From Meiothermus granaticius NBRC 107808 (lineage in GTDB: Bacteria > Deinococcota > Deinococci > Deinococcales > Thermaceae), in NCBI RefSeq assembly GCF_003574355.1, contig NZ_QWLB01000011.1, positions 1 to 64,000 on the forward strand: a stretch of DNA of 64,000 nt. The letters run 5' to 3'. Each line of letters starts with the position of its first letter. Position 1 is the stretch's first letter. Below, piece after piece: positions 17,254-24,486 of this stretch. The notes under the pieces are model-generated. The model was not told the origin of the DNA. It searched no databases and was given only the letters and a program-made list of their open reading frames with translations. The position numbers were made by a program, and so were the translations under genes.

Positions 17254-18123
17254 TTAGCCTTTCTGGCAGGCCCTGGCTAGGGTTTCCCCGCCGCTGGGCA
17301 CCACCACCTGATACACCGCGTTGCCATCCAAAATCTGGCCGCTCAGGCGGATCAGGAGCAGGGTATCGGGGTCTTTGGCCTGCTGCCAGGCCTCGAGGCT
17401 GGGGGCGTACTGCGCGGTGGCCTGGGGCAGCCGGAGCCGCAGCCGCCCCTGTTCCACCGCAGCGAGGTCAAAGGCCGAGGGCTGGGGAAAACCGCCGGGA
17501 ATACGGTCGTAGGGAGCCTTGAGGTTGACCTCGGCCCAGCGCCGGCTGGCCACGGCGTAGACCGTACCGTCGGGGTCGCTCGAGGCCAGTTGATGGACAC
17601 AAGAACGGGTTAGGGGGTTATCGTCGAGCAGCTTGGACAGATAGGGTGGGGCGTCGCCCCGGTCCAGCAGGGCTTTGCGCACCAGGTACATATAGCCCAG
17701 ATAGGGATTTACCGGGTTTCTTGGGCTGCCCAGCTTGAAGCGGGTGGCCCCAATGGTGAGGGTGGGGGTGCTCCAGCCCTCGACCTTTACCGGGAGGTTC
17801 ACCCCCAGGTCGAGCTGGGCCAAGTTGACCAGGATGTCGTCAAAGACCGCATAGGAAGCGTTGTTTTGCTCCACCACCCGGACATAGAGGGAATTGCGGG
17901 TGGCGGGAAAGCTCAGCTCGAGCACGTTGCGGCCCAGCACCAGCATCTCCTTGAGCTTTACCCCTTTGGGCCCCAGCAACCGCTCTAGGGGCTCCAGGGG
18001 CAGAAGGCTGGGCTGAACCACCCCGCCCACCCTCCAGGGTACCGCGGCCACCTCAGGGGCCTCTGGCTGGGCCAGGCCAAAGGAGCAGATGCCAACCAGA
18101 AGGGCCCATAAAGGCTTGTTCAT
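17254..18123 (-). CDS. Exported protein related to the neighbouring HAAS-domain protein
   Basis: A 289-residue protein with a cleavable signal (MNKPLWALLVGICSFGLA). The mature part is collinear with the extracytoplasmic domain of the gene at 16196-17206: VPWRV, YVRVVEQNN..FDDIL, EGWSTPTLTIG, DPDGTVYAV, LLIRLSG. Both also keep one Cys in the middle (TRSCVH) and one at the end (ARACQKG), so a disulfide is likely. It lacks the HAAS and membrane domains. It starts 9 bases after the padR stop and belongs to that operon. I recognise no named family. Confidence 0.7.
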   Translation of the reverse strand: MNKPLWALLVGICSFGLAQPEAPEVAAVPWRVGGVVQPSLLPLEPLERLLGPKGVKLKEMLVLGRNVLELSFPATRNSLYVRVVEQNNASYAVFDDILVNLAQLDLGVNLPVKVEGWSTPTLTIGATRFKLGSPRNPVNPYLGYMYLVRKALLDRGDAPPYLSKLLDDNPLTRSCVHQLASSDPDGTVYAVASRRWAEVNLKAPYDRIPGGFPQPSAFDLAAVEQGRLRLRLPQATAQYAPSLEAWQQAKDPDTLLLIRLSGQILDGNAVYQVVVPSGGETLARACQKG

Positions 18124-18132
18124 CGCTGCCTC

Positions 18133-18483
18133 CTAAACCGGCCGGGTGAGGGCTTCCACCGCCCGGGTGAACTCCTCAAACTCCTGCCGCTTGCGCTCCA
18201 GTACTTTGCGCCCGGCCTCGGTGATGCGGTAAAAGCGCACCGGTGACCCTCCCCGGGGCAGGTAGGCGAACTCGGCCTCCAGGAGCTTGGCCTGGGTAAG
18301 CCGATGCAGGGCCGGGTAGAGCGAGCCCTCCTTGAAGTTGAAGTAGCCGCCGGTGCGCTGCGCGGCCTCTTTGACGATCTCGAGGCCGTACTTGGGCTCG
18401 TCCTGGAGGAGGGTCAGCAGGATGAGCTCGAGATTGCCCTTGAGCAGATTGGCCTGGGGGTTGGAGTGGGGGGAAGGGTTCAT
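18133..18483 (-). CDS. PadR-family transcriptional regulator
   Basis: A 116-residue winged-helix protein with the PadR signature: GNLELILLTLLQDEPKYGLEIVKEA near residues 15-38, then FNFKEGSLYPALHRLTQAKLLEAEF near 50-74 and a basic wing (RGGSPVRFYRITEAGRKVL). PadR proteins usually repress a neighbouring membrane-protein operon and themselves. Here the two following genes are that candidate target. The ATG at 18483 has no ribosome site. The promoter at 18500-18528 and an overlapping palindrome suggest a very short leader and autoregulation. Confidence 0.92.
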   Translation of the reverse strand: MNPSPHSNPQANLLKGNLELILLTLLQDEPKYGLEIVKEAAQRTGGYFNFKEGSLYPALHRLTQAKLLEAEFAYLPRGGSPVRFYRITEAGRKVLERKRQEFEEFTRAVEALTRPV

Positions 18484-18484
18484 A

Positions 18485-18528
18485 AGCGCTTGTTATTATA
18501 GATAAGCTATAGCGCTCATCTATGTCAA
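18485..18528 (-). promoter_or_regulatory. padR promoter with overlapping palindromes (candidate PadR operator)
   Basis: On the minus strand a consensus -35 TTGACA (18523-18528) is followed after 17 bases by TTATCT (18500-18505), with TATAAT also present (18495-18500). Overlapping this are TATAG-ATAAG-CTATA (18497-18511, perfect arms), ATAGAT/ATCTAT (18498-18503 and 18518-18523), and two AGCGCT hexamers (18485-18490 and 18511-18516). Such nested dyads suit a dimeric repressor. Confidence 0.55.
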
Positions 18529-18590
18529 GAGCCGAGGAGATGGGTCATGAGTTGCAATAAAAAAACCTGCGTGCGGTTATATTAGGGGCG

Positions 18591-19670
18591 ATGAAGGACT
18601 ACTACGCCATCCTGGGGGTGAGCCGAGAAGCCAGCCCGGACGAGCTGAAAAAAGCCTACCGTAAGCTGGCCCTGCAATACCACCCGGATAAAAACCCTGG
18701 GGATAAGGCTGCGGAAGAACACTTCAAGGAGATCAACGAGGCCTATGCTACCCTGAGCGATCCCGAGAAGCGGGCCTACTATGACCGCTATGGAACGGCC
18801 TCGCCAGGCGGTTTTCCCGGCGGGGCCGGGCAGGGGTTCGGCGATCTCTTTGACCTATTTGAGCAGGTGTTTGGGATGCGCACCCCAGGGGGGGGCGCCC
18901 GGGCCCCGCGGGGGGAAGACCTCGAGGCCAGCGTGGAGCTCGAGCTGAGCGAGGTGCTCCATGGGGCTGAGAAAGAGGTGGTGTACGAGCGCTGGGTGAA
19001 TTGCGAGACCTGCGGTGGGCAGGGGGGCAAGCGCGAGCGCTGCAAGGCCTGTGGGGGCCGTGGCACCGTGGAGCAGGTGCAGCGCACTTTCTTCGGTAAT
19101 ATGGTGGCCCAAGCCCCCTGCGCGGCCTGTCGGGGCCGGGGATATACCCTGATAGAGACCTGTGAAACCTGCAAGGGCAGTGGGCGGGTGCGCCGCGAGG
19201 AGCACCTCAAAATCCAGATGCCCGCGGGGATTGATGAAAACCAGCTTTTGCGGGTTTCGGGGATGGGCAATTGGGGACCGGGGGGGGCGGGAGACCTGTT
19301 TGTGCGCCCGGTGCTGCGCCCCCATCCACACCTGCAGCGCGAAGGCCCCAACCTGATTTACTCCCTCGAGCTGGGGTTGGCCCAGGCGGCCCTGGGCCTC
19401 AATACCCGGATCCCGGGCCTTGAAGGCGATATAGAGCTGCATGTTCCGCCGGGGACTCGCGACGGCGAGGTGTTCGAGCTGGACAACAAGGGGTTGCCCT
19501 ACCCTGGGGGACGGGGGCGGGGCAAACTGCAGGTGGTGACGAACATCAAGGTGCCGACCCACCTCTCGAGCCGGGCTCGAGACCTGCTGCGCCAGTACGC
19601 CGAGGAGGTGGGCGAGGAGGTTGCCCCGGACGGCTTCTGGGACAAGGTCAAGCGGGTATTTAGGGGCTGA
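18591..19670 (+). CDS. dnaJ: Chaperone DnaJ (Hsp40)
   Basis: A 359-residue type I Hsp40. It has a J-domain (residues 1-65) with the HPD motif in [12 protein letters not shown], a Gly/Phe-rich linker (about 68-105), and four zinc-finger repeats ([32 protein letters not shown]; about 140-200). The C-terminal substrate-binding domains follow. It stimulates DnaK ATPase and presents unfolded protein. No dnaK or grpE is in the window. TATATT (18578-18583) lies 7 bases before the ATG with no ribosome site, so the message should be leaderless; no CIRCE element is visible. Confidence 0.95.
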   Translation: MKDYYAILGVSREASPDELKKAYRKLALQYHPDKNPGDKAAEEHFKEINEAYATLSDPEKRAYYDRYGTASPGGFPGGAGQGFGDLFDLFEQVFGMRTPGGGARAPRGEDLEASVELELSEVLHGAEKEVVYERWVNCETCGGQGGKRERCKACGGRGTVEQVQRTFFGNMVAQAPCAACRGRGYTLIETCETCKGSGRVRREEHLKIQMPAGIDENQLLRVSGMGNWGPGGAGDLFVRPVLRPHPHLQREGPNLIYSLELGLAQAALGLNTRIPGLEGDIELHVPPGTRDGEVFELDNKGLPYPGGRGRGKLQVVTNIKVPTHLSSRARDLLRQYAEEVGEEVAPDGFWDKVKRVFRG

Positions 19671-19691
19671 GTTCTTGAGGCCCCTTCTGGC

Positions 19692-19721
19692 TGGACACCT
19701 CTGGCTTGGGGGTGCTAATGT
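19692..19721 (+). promoter_or_regulatory. Candidate promoter and long leader of csp
   Basis: TGGACA (19692-19697), an 18-base spacer and TATAAT-like TAATGT (19716-19721) could start a transcript near 19728, giving a leader of about 110 bases before the csp ATG. Long structured leaders are usual for cold-shock genes. The boxes are weak matches. Confidence 0.3.
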
Positions 19722-19839
19722 TAAGCCATCTGGGAGGAATCTGAGCTGGCCCTTGTTGCGCCCTTTCGGGAGGTCGTAGGCCGAGGCAGTTAAAGCAGCT
19801 CAGTCCCGGATCAGGGTAGCCCCTGGAACGAGGAGCGGT

Positions 19840-20064
19840 ATGCAAAGAGGTAAGGTGAAGTGGTTCAATGCCGAGAAGGGTTATGGTTTTATCGAGCGGG
19901 AAGGGGATGCCGACGTATTCGTTCACTACAGCGCCATTCAGTCGCGCGGTTTTCGCTCGCTCAATGAAGGGGATGTGGTGGAGTTTGAGGTAGAGCCCGG
20001 TAAGAACGGCAAAGGCCCTCAGGCCGCCAATGTCAGCGTGGTTGAGCCTGCCCAGCGCATGTAG
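19840..20064 (+). CDS. Cold-shock protein (CspA family)
   Basis: A 74-residue OB-fold nucleic-acid-binding protein. The RNP1 motif is KGYGFIER (about 14-21) and RNP2 is VFVHYSAI (about 27-34); the start [14 protein letters not shown] is typical. It acts as an RNA chaperone that loosens mRNA structure. A ribosome site (GAGGAG) lies 5 bases before the ATG. A strong terminator follows at 20084-20107. It is downstream of dnaJ but separated by a 169-base leader, so it is probably transcribed separately. Confidence 0.95.
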   Translation: MQRGKVKWFNAEKGYGFIEREGDADVFVHYSAIQSRGFRSLNEGDVVEFEVEPGKNGKGPQAANVSVVEPAQRM

Positions 20065-20083
20065 GCTTTCCCAAGCCAGTCTG

Positions 20084-20107
20084 GCCCCCAAGGGTGGGGG
20101 CTTTTTT
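20084..20107 (+). terminator. Rho-independent terminator after csp
   Basis: GCCCCCA-AGGG-TGGGGGC forms a perfect 7-bp G/C stem with a tetraloop, followed by six T. It lies 20 bases after the csp stop. Confidence 0.85.
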
Positions 20108-20187
20108 GTGCCTCCTATGGGGAAGGGCGCTGAATGGTCAAGCTAGCACACCCTCCTCATTTAGCGGACTAAAATGGGAACAAAGCC

Positions 20188-20664
20188 ATGAAGACTGCTG
20201 CGCGTCTAGAACTCCTGCCCGTCACCCCTGAGGCCGCCGCCGTAGTTCACGAATTGTATTTGCGTTGCCCTACCTACATTGCCCTCATCGGAGGGGATAC
20301 CCCGACCCTCAACGATATCCAGCGCGAGCTCGAGACCCTGCGCCACGATACCCGCCGCCAGGCCTACCTCTTGTTCCAGGAGGGGAAGGTGATTGGCTTT
20401 CTGGACTACAAAGTGGCTTATCCCGATCTGCATTCGGCTACGGTGAGCCTGCTGCTGATTGATGAGCGATTGCAGAACCAAGGGTTGGGAAAGCTGGTGG
20501 TGGAGCAGCTCGAGCAGCTGCTCTCGGGCCGAACCGAGCGGTTGTTCGCCGTGGTCTACGGCAACAATGAAAAGGCCAAGGCCTTCTGGAAGCGACAAGG
20601 CTACACCCATGCCCATGATGGCGGGCCCAGCTTGAGCTGGTACGTCAAAAACCTGTCGAATTGA
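20188..20664 (+). CDS. GNAT-family N-acetyltransferase
   Basis: A 158-residue protein with the GNAT fold. The acetyl-CoA motif is seen in LLLIDERLQNQGLGKLVVEQLEQLL (about 90-114; the QNQGLG part matches Q/RxxGxG/A). The final strand region is VYGNNEKAKAFWKRQGYTH (about 126-144). The N-terminal half holds a family-typical linker strand (GKVIGFLDYKVAY). The substrate is unknown. TAAAAT lies 12 bases before the ATG. It faces acuC and acuB; in Bacillus acuA is also a GNAT protein, but this gene is convergent with them and may be unrelated. Confidence 0.88.
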   Translation: MKTAARLELLPVTPEAAAVVHELYLRCPTYIALIGGDTPTLNDIQRELETLRHDTRRQAYLLFQEGKVIGFLDYKVAYPDLHSATVSLLLIDERLQNQGLGKLVVEQLEQLLSGRTERLFAVVYGNNEKAKAFWKRQGYTHAHDGGPSLSWYVKNLSN

Positions 20665-20665
20665 G

Positions 20666-20920
20666 TTAGGACTCGCTTGAGGCCCCCAAGTAGCGAAAGC
20701 GTGGAACCTTGCGGCCCTCGACCTCAACATCCTCGAGGAACAGGCTCAGGGGGCGCACCCAAAGGGTCTCGGGCTCCTGGCCGTAGCGGGTTTCATAGAC
20801 CACCAGCCACTCCTCGGTTTCGGAGTGTCGAGCCAGGCCATACACCCAGTAGCGCTTGCCTTTGTAGTGTTCGTAGAGACCGGATTGTAGCTGCACAGCG
20901 TCCCCCGAATATTGTGACAT
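20666..20920 (-). CDS. DUF1653 domain protein
   Basis: An 84-residue protein matching DUF1653: SGLYEHYKGKRYWVYGLARHSETEEW..VYE, then LWVRPLSLFLEDVEV and VPRFRYLG at the end. The family is widespread, small and uncharacterised. It starts 30 bases after acuC ends and may be the last gene of that minus-strand run. No clear ribosome site precedes the ATG at 20920. Confidence 0.85.
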   Translation of the reverse strand: MSQYSGDAVQLQSGLYEHYKGKRYWVYGLARHSETEEWLVVYETRYGQEPETLWVRPLSLFLEDVEVEGRKVPRFRYLGASSES

Positions 20921-20950
20921 GCTTTCTGCTCGATGGGTGCAGGGGGCTGC

Positions 20951-22087
20951 CTAGCGCCAGTAGGGCCGGACGGTCTCGAGCATCCGGGCCGCTACCTGGC
21001 GGTTTCTGGCCTCGATCTCGAGCCTGCGGGGGATCTCCGCATACCCGCCTTCTGGGTCGTGCAGGGTGTGGGTCAGGAAGTGGCCCAACCGGGTCCCCCA
21101 GCGCCGCAGCCAGTCTTCAGGCAGGTGATCGGGGAGCGGCTGGTTTTGCAAGCTGAGGTACAGCAGGGCCCAGACCCGGCTGCTGGAGTCGAGGTTGTAG
21201 CCTCCCCCCAGGGTGTAGAGGGCCCGCCCGCCGGAGAACTCGGCGCTGTACTGCCGGAGCAACCGGAAGAGCTGGGCATAGCCCCGGGTGGTGAGCAGAA
21301 GCTCGGCCAGAGGGTCTAGGTAATGGGCATCCGCCCCCCCCTGAATGACCATCACATCCGGGCGAAACCAGCGCAGCGCGGGCTCGAGGGCCATCTGAAA
21401 GACCTCGAGGTAGCTTCCGTCCTCGGTAAAGGGTTCCAGGGGCAGGTTGAGCTTGCGCCCGGTCCCGGCGGCTTTGCCGATCTCGTGGATCTGGCCCGTT
21501 CCGGGAAAGAGATAGCGTCCGGACTCGTGCAGTGAGAAGGTCAGGACGTTTTCCTCTTCGTAGTGAATCCACTGCACCCCATCCCCGTGGTGCACATCAA
21601 TGTCCACATAGGCTACCCGCAGCCCCTGGGAGCTAAGGTGCCGAATTGCGATGGAGAGATCGTTGTAGACGCAAAACCCTGAAGCTAGATCGGCCTGGGC
21701 ATGGTGGAGCCCTCCGCCCAGCTGCAATACCTCCCTGGCCTCACCCCGTGCGATCCACCGGGCGGCCTCGAGGGTTCCCCCTACCAGCCAGCGGGTGGCT
21801 TCGTCCATACCGGGAAAAATCGGGGTATCCCCGGTTCCCAAACCATAGGCGGCCAGGTCTGGCAGCGGCACCCCGTGGCTGGCGGCCTCCACCCGGCGCA
21901 CCAAGGCTTCCAGGTGAACCCCGCGCACCTCCTCGCGGGTGGCCTGAGGCGGCTCTACTGAAAGGGGGGCCTGCCCAAGCGTGCCCAGCAGGTCCAGCAG
22001 CATCTCCAGCCGCATCGGATTGAAGGGGTGCTGCGGCCCGAAGTTGTACTCGAGGTAGTGGGGGCTGTAAAAGACGGGTACGCTCAT
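20951..22087 (-). CDS. acuC: AcuC, class I HDAC-like deacetylase
   Basis: A 378-residue arginase-fold Zn deacetylase. The motifs are YNFGPQHPFNPMR near residue 14, GGLHHAQ near 125 (tandem His), FCVYNDLSIAI near 137, VDIDVHHGDGVQ near 157 (Asp/His metal and catalytic residues), IQGGADAHYLDPLA near 249, and LGGGYN near 293. AcuC in Bacillus deacetylates and reactivates acetyl-CoA synthetase. It starts 5 bases after acuB ends, so translation is probably coupled. The putative opposing acetyltransferase could be the nearby GNAT gene (inference). Confidence 0.92.
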   Translation of the reverse strand: MSVPVFYSPHYLEYNFGPQHPFNPMRLEMLLDLLGTLGQAPLSVEPPQATREEVRGVHLEALVRRVEAASHGVPLPDLAAYGLGTGDTPIFPGMDEATRWLVGGTLEAARWIARGEAREVLQLGGGLHHAQADLASGFCVYNDLSIAIRHLSSQGLRVAYVDIDVHHGDGVQWIHYEEENVLTFSLHESGRYLFPGTGQIHEIGKAAGTGRKLNLPLEPFTEDGSYLEVFQMALEPALRWFRPDVMVIQGGADAHYLDPLAELLLTTRGYAQLFRLLRQYSAEFSGGRALYTLGGGYNLDSSSRVWALLYLSLQNQPLPDHLPEDWLRRWGTRLGHFLTHTLHDPEGGYAEIPRRLEIEARNRQVAARMLETVRPYWR

Positions 22088-22092
22088 CGGTT

Positions 22093-22737
22093 TTAGCTCA
22101 CAGAGGACCCCGGCGAGAACTTATCCGGGGGCCAACGCACCTCGAAGCCATTGTGGCGCAGCTCTTCCGCCAGGGCGCGGGTCTCCGGGGTCCCTACCCG
22201 AGCAACCACCAGCACCCCCTCCGGGCCCGAGGGGTAGGTGAGGAGGGAGTGGATGTTGAGGCCCTTATTGGCCAGGAATCCGGTGAGCCGAGCCAGCTCA
22301 CCGGGGTGATCCGGGAGGCGCACCTCGAGCCGCCCACTGGGCTTGGTCACCCCGGTGAGGCGCAAGAGGGCCTCGAGCAGGTCAATCCCGGTGACGATCC
22401 CCACCAAGGTTTCCCCCTCGAGGATCGGCAGGGCCCCAATCTTGCGCTCACGCATGGTCCGGGCGGCCTCCTCCACGGGGTCGAGGGGGTCGCCGGTGAT
22501 AGGGGGCCGGCTCATGATCTCCCCGACGGGGGTTTCAGGGGGCTTGGGCCCCCCAGGGTGGAAGCTGCTGGTGGCCAGCCGGAGGTCGCGGTCGGTGATC
22601 ATCCCGACCAGTTTGCCGGCTTGAAGTACGGGGATGTGGCGGATGTTGTGCTCTAACATCCGCGTATAGGCTTGGCCTAAGCTCACCGTGGGATCAAGGG
22701 TGAGCACTGGATGGTGCATGACATCTTTGACCAACAT
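22093..22737 (-). CDS. acuB: AcuB-like CBS-ACT protein
   Basis: A 214-residue regulatory protein. It has two CBS repeats (about 1-60: MLVKDVMHHPVLTLDP, IRHIPVLQAGKLVGMITDRDL; and about 72-128: VGEIMSRPPITGDP, IGALPILEGETLVGIVTGIDLL), followed by an ACT-like domain (about 137-205, RLEVRLPDHPGELARLTGFL). This is the AcuB architecture, with CBS domains usually binding adenine nucleotides and ACT domains small ligands. It directly precedes acuC. Confidence 0.9.
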   Translation of the reverse strand: MLVKDVMHHPVLTLDPTVSLGQAYTRMLEHNIRHIPVLQAGKLVGMITDRDLRLATSSFHPGGPKPPETPVGEIMSRPPITGDPLDPVEEAARTMRERKIGALPILEGETLVGIVTGIDLLEALLRLTGVTKPSGRLEVRLPDHPGELARLTGFLANKGLNIHSLLTYPSGPEGVLVVARVGTPETRALAEELRHNGFEVRWPPDKFSPGSSVS

Positions 22738-22779
22738 TGGGCCCAGTTTACCGGAGGATGGGGGAGGGTTGCTCCCGGC

Positions 22780-23550
22780 CTAGTTTCCGTGGAACTGGGG
22801 GGGGCGCTTTTCATAAAACGCCTGTACCCCCTCTTTATGATCGGCGCTGCGGCCTGCAAGGTCTTGCAGAATTGCCTCGTACTCGAGCATCTCCTCCAGG
22901 GTGCTGTGGTGGCTTTTGTACAGGGCCTGCTTGATCAGCCCAAAGGTTTTGGTGGGGCCGTTGGCCAGCTCCGCAGCCAGCTTGGAGACCTCATCGGCAA
23001 ACCCCTCGGTGGGCACCACGCGATTGACCAAGCCGAGAGCCAGGGCCTGTTCAGCATTGAGGCGTGGGGAGAGCAGCTCGAGCTCCAGGGCCTTGGCGTG
23101 CCCCACAATCCGCGGAAGGTGGTAGTTCATCCCGGCGTCGGGGATCAGGCCAATCCGGCTGAAGCCGGTGCTGAGCACCGCGTCCGCCGCGGCGATGCGC
23201 AGATCGCAAGCCAAAGCCAGGGACAGCCCAGCCCCCGCCGCTGCCCCGTGAATGGCGGCCAGAACCGGTTTTTTGAGGCTGACCAGGTTCTCGATCACCG
23301 CTTGATAGTTCTTCAGGTGCCCCTTGTAGGAGATCTCCTGGCCCTCAAACTCGCGCAGATCCTGCCCGGAGCAAAACCCCCGCCCGGCCCCGCGCAAGAG
23401 CACCACCCGAACCTCCGGCCCAGAGGCCTCTTTGGCTAACGCTGTGGCCAAGCTGCGCAGCAGCTCGGTGGTAAAGGCATTGATGGCCTCGGGCCGGTTC
23501 AGCGTCAAGGTCAGGATGCCATTTTGGAATTCGGAAAGTAAAACGCTCAT
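22780..23550 (-). CDS. Enoyl-CoA hydratase/isomerase (PaaG-like)
   Basis: A 256-residue crotonase-fold protein. The CoA-binding and oxyanion-hole signatures are GRGFCSGQDLREF near residue 57 and AAIHGAAAGAGLSLALACDLRIAA near 97-120. The Asp in IGLIPDAGMNYHLPR near 137 is typical of PaaG (ring 1,2-epoxyphenylacetyl-CoA isomerase) rather than of Glu-containing hydratases. No other phenylacetate genes are nearby, so the substrate is open. Its start overlaps the dinB stop by 4 bases and is probably coupled. Confidence 0.88.
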   Translation of the reverse strand: MSVLLSEFQNGILTLTLNRPEAINAFTTELLRSLATALAKEASGPEVRVVLLRGAGRGFCSGQDLREFEGQEISYKGHLKNYQAVIENLVSLKKPVLAAIHGAAAGAGLSLALACDLRIAAADAVLSTGFSRIGLIPDAGMNYHLPRIVGHAKALELELLSPRLNAEQALALGLVNRVVPTEGFADEVSKLAAELANGPTKTFGLIKQALYKSHHSTLEEMLEYEAILQDLAGRSADHKEGVQAFYEKRPPQFHGN

Positions 23551-24026
23551 GCGTCCTCTTTCATCCGCCGCAGCAGCCGAATCTGCCCGGCGTGGTAGAT
23601 GTCATGGTTGGCTACCCCAAGGGCCTGATCGGCCAGGGTCCAGCGGCCCGAGGTTCGCTCGAGGTCTTCAGGGTTTAGCCCGGCAACCGCCTGGCGCAGC
23701 TCGAGGTGACAAGCCTGCAGCAACCTGAGGTCCTCCTTCCAGGCCTTGGCGGTCGGGGCTTGGGGAATTGCCGGGAAATTGGCGGGTTTGCGCGGAAACT
23801 CCCCTCCGGATTCCTCCCCCCGCAGGCCCCGGCTGACCCGGTGCTTCCAGTAGGCACAGTGCAGGGTGAGTTCCCAGATGTTGTGCCGTCCGGGCTGGGG
23901 CCGCCACAGGGCGGTCTCCACGTCCACCCCGCGCAGGGCGCCCCGCAGGTTTGGCCCGTGCCAGGTGCGTGCGTCGTAGGCTTGCTCGAGCAACTTCAGG
24001 AGAAGCGCGAGCCTCGAGTCAGTCAT
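23547..24026 (-). CDS. DinB-family protein
   Basis: A 159-residue four-helix protein of the DinB/YfiT superfamily. The metal-binding His pattern is seen as WELTLHCAYWKHRV near residue 50 and ANHDIYHAGQIRLLRR near the C-terminus (about 141-156). Some members are thiol-dependent transferases; most are uncharacterised and stress-induced. The start at 24026 overlaps the cupin stop (TGATG), so translation is coupled. It overlaps the enoyl-CoA hydratase start by 4 bases. Confidence 0.85.
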   Translation of the reverse strand: MTDSRLALLLKLLEQAYDARTWHGPNLRGALRGVDVETALWRPQPGRHNIWELTLHCAYWKHRVSRGLRGEESGGEFPRKPANFPAIPQAPTAKAWKEDLRLLQACHLELRQAVAGLNPEDLERTSGRWTLADQALGVANHDIYHAGQIRLLRRMKEDA

Positions 24027-24358
24027 CACTTCATCCGCTCTGGGGGAAAGCGCTGGCCCTCCCACACGTCAATAAACGCGGTTCCGGCGGCGAGCTTGGC
24101 GCTGTGGGGGACTCCCGCAGGGATATGGTAGTACTCCCCTTTGCGATAAACCTGGGGCCGGCCCTGAATGGTGAACTCGATCTGGCCCTCCAGGACAACT
24201 CCCCACTGTCCACCGTGGGCGTGCTCGGGGACCAGGGTTTCCTCTTGGATCTCCTGAAACCCGATTTGCCCATTGTGCCCGGACAGGACGGCCATCTCCA
24301 TCCCCGGCCACAGCTCGACGTGCTTGAAGGCTTTGAACCACTCTGGAAAAGTTGGCAT
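24026..24358 (-). CDS. Cupin-domain protein
   Basis: A 110-residue single-domain cupin. Motif 1 is seen in PEHAHGGQWGVVLEGQIEFTI (about 44-64; His-His-...-Glu) and motif 2 in YYHIPAGVPHSAKLAAGTAFID (about 76-97). This is a small metal-binding beta-barrel with unknown ligand. It appears to be the first gene of a minus-strand run (cupin, dinB, enoyl-CoA hydratase, acuB, acuC). The upstream intergenic region is shared with the divergent lysC. Confidence 0.88.
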   Translation of the reverse strand: MPTFPEWFKAFKHVELWPGMEMAVLSGHNGQIGFQEIQEETLVPEHAHGGQWGVVLEGQIEFTIQGRPQVYRKGEYYHIPAGVPHSAKLAAGTAFIDVWEGQRFPPERMK

Positions 24359-24448
24359 AAGAACGCTCCTTTGTCCCGAGTATAAATCGTCGGGGAGTAC
24401 AGGTCACAAGACCCGCCGCGAACCCCCTCTGGCCGAGGTGCTGCGCTG

Positions 24449-24476
24449 TTGAGGGGGCCGCTGGGCATGGTAGTAT
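24449..24476 (+). promoter_or_regulatory. lysC promoter
   Basis: TTGAGG (24449-24454), a 16-base spacer and TAGTAT (24471-24476) lie 10 bases before the lysC ATG. The transcript would have almost no leader. Confidence 0.5.
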
Positions 24477-24486
24477 TCCCGAGATT

